28,024 nucleotides of DNA from Pseudomonadota bacterium (GCA_023423065.1 JAFAGC010000032.1:1-28024); one strand, 5' to 3'; numbered from the stretch's first letter, positions 15,009 through 22,619 are shown. Notes: generated by a model not told the origin, from the sequence alone. A program made the numbers and translations.

Positions 15009-15839
15009 TCAGGTCACGCCGCGCGCCGATTTGACCAGCTCGTACGCCTCGATGATCTGCTGCGTACGCTGTTTGGCGTGTTCGAGCATGGAATCGGGCA
15101 ACCCATTGGCCTTGAGCTTGTCGGGATGATGTTTGCTCAACTGGCGGCGATAGGCCTTCGCGACTTCGTCGTTGGAGGCTTTCTCGTCGACCTCGAGGAT
15201 CTGGTACGCGGCCGAGAGTTTCAGGCCGCTCTTGGGCGGCGGGGCTTGCTGGCCGCCGCCCCCATTGCCGCGCGCCCAGGCGCGGAACTGCTCGCGCCGG
15301 ATACGCAGCACGGCCTCCATGTGCGCCAGCTCGATCCGCGAGACGTCGAGCAGGTCGGCGACCTTCTGGATCGCCACGCGCGCGGGGCCTTGCATGTCGA
15401 CGCCTTCGAGGGCCGCGCGAACCTGGATTTCGAGGAACACGCGCAGCAGGTCCGGGCGGTGCGCGCACGCGTCCGCGAACTCTTCCACCGCGTTCTCGAG
15501 ATCGAACTCCGGGCTCTTGCCGTGCGTGAAATGCCGGATGGCCGCATGGATCTGCGCGCCATCGAGCCGCAGTTCGTTCATGACCTGGCGCGCCGCGGCG
15601 ATCTCCGACTCCGAAACCCGGCCGTCGGATTTGGCGACGTATCCCATCACTTCGAAGGTCGTCGTGAAGAACTTTTCGCCGGCATTGGGCGAGCCCGGGC
15701 CGGAGGCGGCCGCGCGCCGCGCCGCCGCGACGCTCTGATCGTAGAAATGACCGAGGATGAGCCCGATCAGCAGTCCCCACGGTCCCCGCAGGATCAGCAG
15801 TCCCAGGATCGCGCCGACGATCTTTCCGATGAAGCTCAT
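15009..15839 (-). CDS. djlA: DjlA-like membrane co-chaperone (TerB + J domain)
   Basis: The 276-aa protein has one N-terminal membrane helix rich in glycine (about 6-32). A TerB-like helical domain (about 55-180) contains KSDGRVSESEI, the acidic loop usual for TerB. A C-terminal J domain (about 208-272) contains the essential HPD at 238-240. That order is the DjlA plan: a membrane-bound partner that stimulates the ATPase of DnaK. A glycine/glutamine/proline linker (190-205) joins the two parts. The size matches E. coli DjlA (271 aa). It leads the minus-strand gene run and is divergent from purC with only 21 bases between the start codons. Its promoter must therefore overlap purC control signals or extend into the purC coding region. 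Confidence 0.9.
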   Translation of the reverse strand: MSFIGKIVGAILGLLILRGPWGLLIGLILGHFYDQSVAAARRAAASGPGSPNAGEKFFTTTFEVMGYVAKSDGRVSESEIAAARQVMNELRLDGAQIHAAIRHFTHGKSPEFDLENAVEEFADACAHRPDLLRVFLEIQVRAALEGVDMQGPARVAIQKVADLLDVSRIELAHMEAVLRIRREQFRAWARGNGGGGQQAPPPKSGLKLSAAYQILEVDEKASNDEVAKAYRRQLSKHHPDKLKANGLPDSMLEHAKQRTQQIIEAYELVKSARGVT

Positions 15840-15860
15840 CTCGGCGTCTTGTTAATATCC
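15840..15860. promoter_or_regulatory. Short divergent region between djlA and purC
   Basis: The 21-base gap holds the self-complementary-looking TTAATAT, giving TAATAT (15853-15858) toward purC and TATTAA (15857-15852) toward djlA. Both could be -10 boxes. No clear -35 box is seen. Confidence 0.35.
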
Positions 15861-16772
15861 ATGGCATCTATGCTACCAGCCGACACCGCTTCCGCGCCCG
15901 TACACACCACGCAGCTGCGTGGCCTCGACAAGATCCACACGGGCAAGGTGCGCGACATCTACGCGATCGACGCCGATTCGATGTTGATCGTCACGACTGA
16001 CCGCCTGTCGGCGTTCGATGTCGTGCTGCCCGACCCGATTCCCGACAAGGGCCGCGTGCTCAATTCGATCTCGAATTTCTGGTTCGCGCGAACCACGCAC
16101 ATCGTTCCGAACCACCTGACGGGCCGGAAGATCGACGAAGTCGTGAAGGATCCGGACGAGCGCGCGCTGCTCGCCGATCGCGCCGTGATCGTGAAGCGTC
16201 TCAAGACCGTGCCGCTCGAGGCCGTGGTGCGCGGCTACCTGATCGGCTCGGGCTGGAAGGATTACCAGAAGTCCGGCGCCATTTCCGGCATCAAACTACC
16301 GCCGGGTCTGAAGCAGGCCGCGAAGCTGCCGCGGACGCTGTTCACGCCGTCCACCAAGGCAGCGATCGGCGACAAGGACGAAACCATCAGCTTCGACGCC
16401 GCGGTGAAACTCGTCGGCGCCGACGTGGCCGCGCGCGTGCGTGACACGGCGATCGCGCTCTACGAGTTCGCGGCGAAACACGCCGCGCAGCGCGGCATCA
16501 TCATCGCGGACACCAAGTTCGAATTCGCCCTGGGACCGGACGGCGAACTCGTGTTGATCGACGAGGTACTGACGCCCGACTCCTCGCGCTTCTGGCCGGC
16601 CGACACGTACCAGGAAGGGACGAGTCCGCCCTCGTTCGACAAGCAGTTCGTGCGCGACTATCTCGAGACGCTCGACTGGAACAAGCAGCCTCCGGGGCCG
16701 AAGCTTCCGGCGGAGATCATCGCGAAGACGCGCGCCAAGTATCTCGAGGCCCTGCAGCGCCTGACGAGCTGA
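15861..16772 (+). CDS. purC: Phosphoribosylaminoimidazole-succinocarboxamide synthase
   Basis: PurC joins aspartate to CAIR with ATP to make SAICAR in purine synthesis. The protein is of the long type (303 aa, against about 237 in E. coli). Motifs include the nucleotide loop KIHTGKVRDIY, TDRLSAFDVVLPDPIPDKG, VVRGYLIGSGWKDYQKSG and the substrate-contact IADTKFEFALG segment, followed by LIDEVLTPDSSRFWPAD. The start could be 15861 (MASMLPAD) or 15870 (MLPAD). The second is 11 nt after the TAATAT box and the first is only 2 nt after it. This makes 15870 likely if that box is real. A long hairpin element begins 8 bases after the stop. purE and purK lie 4 kb away. Confidence 0.97.
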   Translation: MASMLPADTASAPVHTTQLRGLDKIHTGKVRDIYAIDADSMLIVTTDRLSAFDVVLPDPIPDKGRVLNSISNFWFARTTHIVPNHLTGRKIDEVVKDPDERALLADRAVIVKRLKTVPLEAVVRGYLIGSGWKDYQKSGAISGIKLPPGLKQAAKLPRTLFTPSTKAAIGDKDETISFDAAVKLVGADVAARVRDTAIALYEFAAKHAAQRGIIIADTKFEFALGPDGELVLIDEVLTPDSSRFWPADTYQEGTSPPSFDKQFVRDYLETLDWNKQPPGPKLPAEIIAKTRAKYLEALQRLTS

Positions 16773-16780
16773 TGTTGGGC

Positions 16781-16848
16781 GCCGGGTGAGAAATCGCGGA
16801 GTTGGCTGGCAATCAGGATTCGGCCAACTTCGCGATATCTCACCCGGC
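16781..16848. repeat. Long hairpin repeat, copy 1
   Basis: Two 26-nt arms (16781-16806 and 16823-16848) pair at 24 of 26 positions around a 16-nt loop. The outer ends, GCCGGGTGAGAAAT on the left and CTCACCCGGCACCGAC on the right, recur in a second hairpin at 20899-20990. The right arm contains the stop codon (16842-16840) and last codons of the minus-strand binding-protein gene. It lies directly after purC and could also act as a terminator, but no T run follows. Confidence 0.8.
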
Positions 16849-17649
16849 ACCGACAACGCCCGCCCAGCGTGCGACATGCGCGTGGATTTCCCTCAGTCCA
16901 TCGGTCAACGCGGCCGGACCTGGCTGCAGGATGATCGACGACTTGATTTCGTGCAGCTCTCCCGAGAGCACGGCGGGTACGTCGCTCCAGCCTTCGCGCG
17001 CGGCCAGGCGCTCGGGACGGAATTTCTTGCCGCACCATGAACCGAAGATCATGTCGGGCGCGCGGCGCGGCACTTCGAGCGGATCCGCGACGATGCGGTT
17101 CTTCCCCAGCGGCTCGCGCGCCAGCTCCGGGAAACAATCGTCACCGCCGGCGATGCCAATGAGCTCGGACACCCATGCGATCGCGGAGATCTGCGGCTCG
17201 TCCCACTCCTCGAAGTACACGCGCGGCCGCCGCGCAAGCCGCGCGGCACTTCGTCGCACCCCTTCGATACCCGACTCGAGCCGTTCGACGAGCTCGCGCG
17301 CCTTCGATTCGCAGCCCACCATGCCGCCGAGCATCGCGATCATCTGCAGGATCCCGCTCACGCTGCGATGATTGAACACGTGCACCTCGATGCCGGCACT
17401 CACGAGATCGCGCGCGATGTCCGACTGCAGGTCGGAGAATCCGAGCACCAGGTCCGGCTTCAGGTCGACGATCCTGTCGATCTTCGCGCTCGTGAACGCG
17501 GACACGCGTGGCTTCTCGCGCCGCGCGCGCGGCGGACGCACGGTGAATCCGGAGATCCCGACGATGCGGTCTTCCTCGCCGAGCAGATAGAGCGTCTCGG
17601 TGGTCTCCTCGGTCAGACAGACGATGCGCGTGGGATAGCTGCCCGGCAT
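16840..17649 (-). CDS. BtuF-like cobalamin/siderophore-binding protein, no signal peptide
   Basis: The 269-aa protein belongs to the helical-backbone metal-receptor (BtuF/FhuD, COG0614) family. It has RIVCLTEETTETLYLLGEEDRIVGIS at the start, VDLKPDLVLGFSDLQSDIARDL in the first lobe, the long linking helix and a second lobe with WVSELIGIAGGDDCF and RRAPDMIFGSWCG. Typical members bring vitamin B12 or ferric siderophores to an ABC importer in the periplasm. No signal peptide is visible from this start, and no transporter genes are adjacent. It may act in the cytosol; annotation as cobalamin-binding protein is by family only. The last codons (GVVGAG and stop) lie inside the long hairpin repeat. 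It is divergent from the YihY gene across a 55-base gap with a perfect dyad. Confidence 0.82.
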   Translation of the reverse strand: MPGSYPTRIVCLTEETTETLYLLGEEDRIVGISGFTVRPPRARREKPRVSAFTSAKIDRIVDLKPDLVLGFSDLQSDIARDLVSAGIEVHVFNHRSVSGILQMIAMLGGMVGCESKARELVERLESGIEGVRRSAARLARRPRVYFEEWDEPQISAIAWVSELIGIAGGDDCFPELAREPLGKNRIVADPLEVPRRAPDMIFGSWCGKKFRPERLAAREGWSDVPAVLSGELHEIKSSIILQPGPAALTDGLREIHAHVARWAGVVGAG

Positions 17650-17666
17650 GCGGTCAATCTAATTCA

Positions 17667-17695
17667 GTGACACCGGGGTGTCAGCCACTTATCCT
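17667..17695 (+). promoter_or_regulatory. Promoter of the YihY gene with perfect 16-bp dyad
   Basis: GTGACA (17667-17672) is exactly 17 bp from TATCCT (17690-17695). The palindrome TGACACC-GG-GGTGTCA (17668-17683) covers the -35 box. A repressor bound there could control this gene and the divergent binding-protein gene (start 17649). The ATG at 17705 is 9 nt after the -10 box. Confidence 0.5.
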
Positions 17696-17704
17696 CGTGG
17701 CCCA

Positions 17705-19009
17705 ATGATTCCCGCGTTGTGGAACTGGCTCGACCAATACCTGTTCGGCGAATGGTCGAGCGGATCGAAACCCACCGCGATCCTGCTGCGCGTCCTGCGT
17801 TATCCCTACGCGATCCTGCGCGACCTGTCGCGCGGCGACATCAACCTGCACGCGATGGGTCTCGTATACGCGACGTTGCTGTCGCTGGTGCCACTGGTCG
17901 CCCTCGCGTTCGCCGTGCTCAAGGCGTTCGGAGCGCACCGGGAACTCGAACCCCTGATCTACGAATTCTTCAAGCCCGTCGGCGCGAGCGCGCACCAGCT
18001 CACCAACCAGGTCATGGAATTCGCCGACAGCGTCAGCACGGGGATCGTGGGCTCCGTCGGTCTCGCACTGCTGCTGTGGACCTTGTTAGGCACGATCAAA
18101 CGCGTCGAGGACAGCTTCAACTACCTGTGGCGCGTCGAACATGCGCGCAGCTTCGCGCGGCGCGTGACGGAGTACGTGGCGCTGCTCATCGTCGGTCCGA
18201 TCGTGGTGGTGACCTTTCTCGGGCTGTCGCACAAGGCGGTGAGCACCGCGAGCGCGGGCATCGAGCGGTACATGCCGTTCGCCGAGCGCGCCTTCGCGTG
18301 GGGCATCCAGCTTTCGCCTTATTTCGTGGTCGCGGCCATCTTCACGTTCGTCTACATGTTCGTTCCGAACACGAAGGTCAAATGGAAGCCGGCGCTGATC
18401 GGCGGCGTCACGGCGGGTGTGCTGTGGGCCGCCGTGGGCAAGATATTCACCACATTCGTCGTGATCTCGACGCGCTTCACGATCGTGTACGCCGGTTTCG
18501 TCGTCATCGCGATCGCGCTGCTGTGGACCTATGTCGGCTGGCTGATCCTGCTGATCGGCGCGCAGCTCTCGTTCTACGTGCAGAACCGCAACTATCTGAG
18601 GATGGGCCTCACGGAGCTCAGGCTCTCCGCCGTGCAGCGCGAGCAGCTCACGCTCAAGGTCATGTTTCTGATCGCCCGCGCGTACCACGACGGCAGTCAG
18701 CGCTGGACCATCGACTCGCTGGCTCACGAGCTCGGCATGCCGGGTATCGCGATTTCGCGCATCGTGAATTCGCTCGAGACCTCGGGCCTCATCCTCTGCG
18801 CGGAAAACGAGTGCCTGCTGCCCGCACGCGATCTCGGCAACATCACCGCGCAGGAAGTGATCGACATCGCTCGCAATGAAAAGGCGGGCCAGGTGGCCCC
18901 GAGCGTCCTCAAACTACCCGCGATCGACCGCCTGTCCGCGAAGATGGATGAGGCCTGGCGCCAGAGTTGCGCCGGGCTGACGCTGCGCGACCTGGTGGAG
19001 GGCGACTGA
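17705..19009 (+). CDS. YihY/UPF0761-family inner-membrane protein with C-terminal helix-turn-helix-like region
   Basis: The 434-aa protein has a YihY (formerly putative RNase BN) membrane domain in residues 1-300. About six hydrophobic helices lie near 54-73, 112-130, 156-174, 204-221, 230-249 and 260-290. Family signatures are present: ALxxxLLSLVPLVAL near 56-68, VEDSFNYLWRV at 134-144, and the final ALLWTYVGWLILLIGAQLSFY. The RNase BN label is now known to be wrong; the function is unknown. About 130 residues follow that E. coli YihY lacks. They include a winged-helix-like stretch (WTIDSLAHELGMPGIAISRIVNSLETSGLI at about 334-363). A GTG at 17678 would add 9 residues but lies inside the operator dyad, so I prefer the ATG at 17705. 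It converges on pmbA with 13 bases between the stops. Confidence 0.88.
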   Translation: MIPALWNWLDQYLFGEWSSGSKPTAILLRVLRYPYAILRDLSRGDINLHAMGLVYATLLSLVPLVALAFAVLKAFGAHRELEPLIYEFFKPVGASAHQLTNQVMEFADSVSTGIVGSVGLALLLWTLLGTIKRVEDSFNYLWRVEHARSFARRVTEYVALLIVGPIVVVTFLGLSHKAVSTASAGIERYMPFAERAFAWGIQLSPYFVVAAIFTFVYMFVPNTKVKWKPALIGGVTAGVLWAAVGKIFTTFVVISTRFTIVYAGFVVIAIALLWTYVGWLILLIGAQLSFYVQNRNYLRMGLTELRLSAVQREQLTLKVMFLIARAYHDGSQRWTIDSLAHELGMPGIAISRIVNSLETSGLILCAENECLLPARDLGNITAQEVIDIARNEKAGQVAPSVLKLPAIDRLSAKMDEAWRQSCAGLTLRDLVEGD

Positions 19010-19022
19010 CGAAGAGGGTGTC

Positions 19023-20387
19023 TTACTCGCCGGCGATCGTCATCTCGCTGACGAGTACCGAGCCGACGCGCACGCCGCCGCGCACGTCCACGTCGCTGCC
19101 GATCGCGGCGATGTTCCGGTACATGTCCTTGAGGTTCCCGGCGACCGTGATCTCGTGCACCGGGTAGGCGATCGCGCCGTTCTCGACCCAGAAGCCCGAA
19201 GCGCCGCGCGAGTAGTCGCCGGTGACGCCATTGACGCCCTGGCCCATGAGCTCCGTCACCAGCAGGCCCGTGCCGAGTTCGCGCATCAGCGCGCCGATCT
19301 CGATACCGCCCCTGCCCGATTCCACCAGCAGGTTGTGCGTGCCGCCGGCGTTGCCTGTCGTCTTCAGTCCCAGCTTGCGCGCGGAATAACTTCCCAGCAC
19401 GTAACCGGTCAGCACACCGTCCTTCACGAGATCGCGGTTGCGCGTCGCGACGCCCTCGTTGTCGAACGGCGCGCTGCCCAGCGCCTTGGGGATGTGCGGA
19501 CGCTCGATCAACTGGAGGAACGACGGGAACACCTGCTGCCCGGCGGCGCCGAGCAGGAAGGAACTCTTGCGATACTGGCTGCTGCCGCGCACCGCGCCCA
19601 GAAAATGCCCGATCAGGCCGCGCGCCACTTCCGGCGCGAACAACACGCGCGCGCGCTGGGTCGCGAGCTTGCGCGCACCCAGGCGCGCGACCGCGCGCAT
19701 GCCGGCCTTGCGCCCGATCTCGATCGCGGACTCGAGGTCGCGCCCATCGCGCGCCGACGAGTACCAGTAGTCGCGCTGCATGTCCTCGCCGTTCTGCGCG
19801 AGCAACACGCAGCTCACGCTGTGGCTGGTCGACGGATACCCGGCGAGGAAACCGTTCGAGTTGCCATACACGCGGACGCCCCGGTGGCTGCCGACGCTCG
19901 CCCCTTCGGAATTCGTGATGCGCCGATCGACCTCGCGTCCGGCGGCTTCGCAGGTGCGCGCGGTCTCGACGGCGTCCTCCGGCGCCAATTCCCAGGGATG
20001 ATCGAGGTCGAGATCCGGAATGTCGCGGGCGAGCTCCTCGGGGTCCGCGAGCCCGGCGCAATCGTCCTCGGCCGTATAGCGGGCGATGTCGCAAGCCTTC
20101 TCGACCGTCTCGGCAACCGCGCGCGGGGAGAGATCGGCGGTGCTCGCCGAGCCCTTGCGCCGGCCGAAATACACCGTGATGCCCATGCCGCGGTCGCGCT
20201 GGTACTCGACGGTCTCGACCTCCCCCAGGCGCACCGTGGTAGTCAGGCCCTTCTGCAGGCTCACGTCGGCTTCCGCCTGCGTGGCGCCCAGCTCGCGCGC
20301 CCGGCGCAGCGCATCGGCCACGATGTCCTTCAATTCGGGGATCCGGGTGCCATCGACTTCCTGGCGGGGCTCAACGAGTGCTTGCAT
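19023..20387 (-). CDS. pmbA: Metalloprotease partner PmbA/TldE
   Basis: PmbA (TldE) is the non-catalytic half of the TldD/TldE protease, which digests unfolded peptides. In E. coli it matures microcin B17 and degrades CcdA. The 454-aa protein has the family parts: RELGATQAEADVSLQKGLTTTVRLGEVE near the start, GMGITVYFGRRKGSASTADLS, the RITNSEGASVGSHRG segment and the C-terminal GQGVNGVTGDYSRGASGFWVENG. It lacks the HExxxH zinc motif present in TldD, as expected. I chose the start at MQALVEPRQ (20387) because the region upstream belongs to the divergent yjgA gene. Only 14 bases separate the two start codons, as in E. coli, where the same divergent pair is found. tldD lies 4 kb to the right. Confidence 0.95.
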   Translation of the reverse strand: MQALVEPRQEVDGTRIPELKDIVADALRRARELGATQAEADVSLQKGLTTTVRLGEVETVEYQRDRGMGITVYFGRRKGSASTADLSPRAVAETVEKACDIARYTAEDDCAGLADPEELARDIPDLDLDHPWELAPEDAVETARTCEAAGREVDRRITNSEGASVGSHRGVRVYGNSNGFLAGYPSTSHSVSCVLLAQNGEDMQRDYWYSSARDGRDLESAIEIGRKAGMRAVARLGARKLATQRARVLFAPEVARGLIGHFLGAVRGSSQYRKSSFLLGAAGQQVFPSFLQLIERPHIPKALGSAPFDNEGVATRNRDLVKDGVLTGYVLGSYSARKLGLKTTGNAGGTHNLLVESGRGGIEIGALMRELGTGLLVTELMGQGVNGVTGDYSRGASGFWVENGAIAYPVHEITVAGNLKDMYRNIAAIGSDVDVRGGVRVGSVLVSEMTIAGE

Positions 20388-20401
20388 GGCAGAATTGTAC
20401 G

Positions 20402-20917
20402 ATGCACGAGGACCCGGACGCAGAATTCGAACGCCCCAGCAAGAGCGCCCGCAAACGCGCGGCCGCCGCCGCACAGGATCTCGGCGAGCGTCTGATTGCG
20501 CTCAAGGAATCCGACATCGCGGCGCTCGGACTGCCGGAACGGCTCGAGGACGCCATCCTGCTCGCCAAGCGCATCACCGCGCGCGGCGGCCTCGCCCGCC
20601 AGCGCCAGTACATCGGCAAGCTGATGCGCGACCTCGATCTGGCACCCATAGAGGCGGCGCTCGAGTCGAACTCGCGCAGCGCGGCCATCGATGCCGAAAA
20701 ACACAAGCGCATAGAGGCCTGGCGCACACGGCTGCTGACCGAAGGTCCGGCGGCGCTCGACGACCTCATGCGGTGGCGGCCGGACGCCGATCGCAAGGCC
20801 CTGCAGGCGCTCATGAACAAGGCGACCGGCGAACGCGTGGATTCGGGCAGCCGCGAAGGCGCCTCGCGCGAGCTGTTCCGCGCACTGCGAACCTTGTTGG
20901 TGCCGGGTGAGAAATGA
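20402..20917 (+). CDS. darP: Ribosome-associated protein YjgA/DarP (DUF615)
   Basis: This 171-aa, highly charged helical protein is the DUF615 family. The E. coli member binds late 50S ribosome precursors and helps 23S rRNA maturation. Typical stretches are PSKSARKRAAAAAQDLGERL, the GLPERLEDAILLAKRI helix, GGLARQRQYIGKLMRDLD and the MRWRPDADRKALQALM segment. The ATG at 20402 gives the usual N-terminus and starts 14 bases from divergent pmbA. The final residues VPGEK and the stop are encoded by the left arm of the second hairpin repeat (20899-20914). The repeat has probably replaced the original 3' end of the gene; this is inference. No Shine-Dalgarno sequence is obvious. Confidence 0.95.
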   Translation: MHEDPDAEFERPSKSARKRAAAAAQDLGERLIALKESDIAALGLPERLEDAILLAKRITARGGLARQRQYIGKLMRDLDLAPIEAALESNSRSAAIDAEKHKRIEAWRTRLLTEGPAALDDLMRWRPDADRKALQALMNKATGERVDSGSREGASRELFRALRTLLVPGEK

Positions 20918-20987
20918 CGGTGTTAGCCGCGGTGAATCGCACCCTCGCCCACGTGAGCGCCAACGCCGCCTTTTCTCACCCGGCACC
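20899..20987. repeat. Long hairpin repeat, copy 2
   Basis: GGTGCCGGGTGAGAAA (20899-20914) and its perfect complement (20972-20987) are 16-nt arms. Weaker inner pairing follows, CGGTGTTAGC with GCCAACGCCG. The ends match those of the element at 16781-16848. The left arm encodes the end of yjgA; the right arm reaches to within 10 bases of the purE -10 box and may supply its -35 region (TTCTCA 20973-20978). Confidence 0.8.
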
Positions 20988-20996
20988 GACTTCGGC

Positions 20997-21002
20997 TAGT
21001 AT
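20997..21002 (+). promoter_or_regulatory. Candidate purE -10 box
   Basis: TAGTAT lies exactly 6 nt before the ATG at 21009, and no Shine-Dalgarno sequence is present. A possible -35 box, TTCTCA, is 18 bp upstream in the hairpin repeat. Confidence 0.5.
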
Positions 21003-21008
21003 TCCGCG

Positions 21009-21500
21009 ATGAAACCACTGGTCGGCATCATCATGGGATCGTCTTCCGACTGGGAGACGATGCGCGCCGCGGCCGAGGCGCTCGACAAGCTCGCGGTTCC
21101 CTACGAGACGCGCGTCGTCTCCGCGCACCGCACGCCGGATCTGCTGTTCGAGTACGCCTCGTCGGCGCAGTCGCGCGGCATCGAGGTGATCGTCGCGGGC
21201 GCCGGTGGCGCGGCGCACCTGCCGGGAATGGTCGCGTCGAAGACCACGTTGCCCGTGCTCGGAGTTCCGGTGCAGTCGAAGGCGCTCAACGGCCTCGATT
21301 CACTGCTGTCCATCGTGCAGATGCCCGCCGGCATCCCGGTCGCGACCTTCGCGATCGGCGTCGCGGGAGCGACCAACGCGGGCCTCGCCGCCGCGGCGAT
21401 CCTCGCCAACAAGCGTCCGGAGATCGACGCCGCGTTGAAGCAATTCCGCGCCGACCAGACGGCGAAGGTGCTCGCCAAACCGGATCCGTCCCGCTCGTGA
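21009..21500 (+). CDS. purE: N5-carboxyaminoimidazole ribonucleotide mutase
   Basis: PurE (class I) converts N5-CAIR to CAIR in purine synthesis. The 163-aa protein shows the substrate loop GIIMGSSSDWETM, the catalytic histidine in VVSAHRTPDLLF, and the GAGGAAHLPGMVAS loop. VPVQSKALNGLDSLLSIVQMP is highly conserved, and NAGLAAAAILA forms the helix at the end of the core. The length is normal for an octameric class I enzyme. Its stop overlaps the start of purK (GTGA), giving translational coupling; the product of PurK is the substrate of PurE. A -10 box right in front of the ATG and the lack of a ribosome-binding site suggest a leaderless message. Confidence 0.97.
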   Translation: MKPLVGIIMGSSSDWETMRAAAEALDKLAVPYETRVVSAHRTPDLLFEYASSAQSRGIEVIVAGAGGAAHLPGMVASKTTLPVLGVPVQSKALNGLDSLLSIVQMPAGIPVATFAIGVAGATNAGLAAAAILANKRPEIDAALKQFRADQTAKVLAKPDPSRS

Positions 21501-22603
21501 CCATAGGCATCGTCGGCGCCGGCCAGCTCGGGCGCATGATGGCGCTCGCCGGCTATCCGCTCGGGTTCGATTTCCTGTTCCTCGATCGCGAGGCGCGCAC
21601 GCCCGGTGGCCAGGTCGGCCCGATCCTGTGCGGCGAACTCACCGACCGCAAGTTGTTAGGCGAGCTCTCGCGGCGCTGCGAGGTACTGACCTTCGACTGG
21701 GAGAACATTCCCGTCGAGGCTCTCGAGGGCCTGCCAGGCAAGGCGCGCATCTCCCCGCCGCTGCGCGCGCTGTCGGCCGCGCAGGACCGCCTCGCCGAGA
21801 AACGCACGTTCGACCTGCTCGGCATTCCCACGACGAAATACGCCGCGGTCGATTCGCCCGCCGCGCTCGAAGCCGCCGTGCAGCGCATCGGCCTGCCGGG
21901 TGTGCTCAAGACCCGCAAGCTCGGCTACGACGGCAAGGGGCAGTTCGTGCTGCGCAAGCCGGCCGACATCGCGCGCGCCTGGGAAGCGCTCGGGTCCGCG
22001 CCGCTGCTCTACGAAAACCTCGTCCCGTTCGACTACGAGGTCTCCGTCATCTGCGTACGCGGACTGAACGGTGAAACCGCGTTCTATCCACTGAACCTCA
22101 ACGTGCATCGCGAAGGCATCCTGCGGCTGACACGCGCGCCCTACGGCAACGCCGCGCTCACCCGCCGCGCCCAGAACGCGGCGAAGCGCGTGGCGGAGCA
22201 CTTCGACTACGTCGGCGTCCTCACGATCGAGTTCTTTGTGCGGCGCGGTCAGCTCGTCGCGAACGAAATGGCGCCCCGCGTGCACAACTCCGGGCACTGG
22301 ACCATCGAGGGCGCCGAGACCAGCCAGTTCGAGAATCACGTCCGCGCCATCGCCGGCCTGCCGCTCGGGAGCACCCGTCCGCGCGGACACTCCGCGATGA
22401 TCAACCTGATCGGCGAAATGCCTCCGCGCGACAGACTTCTCGGCGAACCCGCCCTGCACTGGCACGACTACGGCAAGAGCCCGCGCCCGGGCCGCAAGCT
22501 GGGGCATCTCACGATCAACGAGGCCACCCCGCGCAAGCGGGACCAGCGGGCGTTCAAGGTGCTGAGCCGGGTGGACCGCGCGACCTGGCTCGCAGTTCGG
22601 TAA
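21497..22603 (+). CDS. purK: N5-carboxyaminoimidazole ribonucleotide synthase
   Basis: PurK uses ATP and bicarbonate to carboxylate AIR to N5-CAIR. The 368-aa ATP-grasp protein begins with TIGIVGAGQLGRMMALAGYPLG, the nucleotide-binding turn. It continues with TFDWENIPVEALE, KTRKLGYDGKGQFVLRK in the ATP-grasp core, and the metal-binding stretch IEFFVRRGQLVANEMAPRVHNSGHWTIEG, here split in two for description. It ends with the purK-type TINEATPRKRD region. The start is a GTG overlapping the purE stop by 4 bases. The pair acts in order PurK then PurE; with PurC 4 kb upstream, three consecutive steps of purine synthesis are in this window. A GC-rich hairpin follows 16 bases after the stop. Confidence 0.96.
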   Translation: MTIGIVGAGQLGRMMALAGYPLGFDFLFLDREARTPGGQVGPILCGELTDRKLLGELSRRCEVLTFDWENIPVEALEGLPGKARISPPLRALSAAQDRLAEKRTFDLLGIPTTKYAAVDSPAALEAAVQRIGLPGVLKTRKLGYDGKGQFVLRKPADIARAWEALGSAPLLYENLVPFDYEVSVICVRGLNGETAFYPLNLNVHREGILRLTRAPYGNAALTRRAQNAAKRVAEHFDYVGVLTIEFFVRRGQLVANEMAPRVHNSGHWTIEGAETSQFENHVRAIAGLPLGSTRPRGHSAMINLIGEMPPRDRLLGEPALHWHDYGKSPRPGRKLGHLTINEATPRKRDQRAFKVLSRVDRATWLAVR

Positions 22604-22619
22604 GACTATTCCGGGTATC

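Noticed and set aside
17678..17704. GTG start giving a YihY protein 9 residues longer
   Set aside because: It lies within the palindrome and promoter, adds residues not typical of the family and has no ribosome-binding site.
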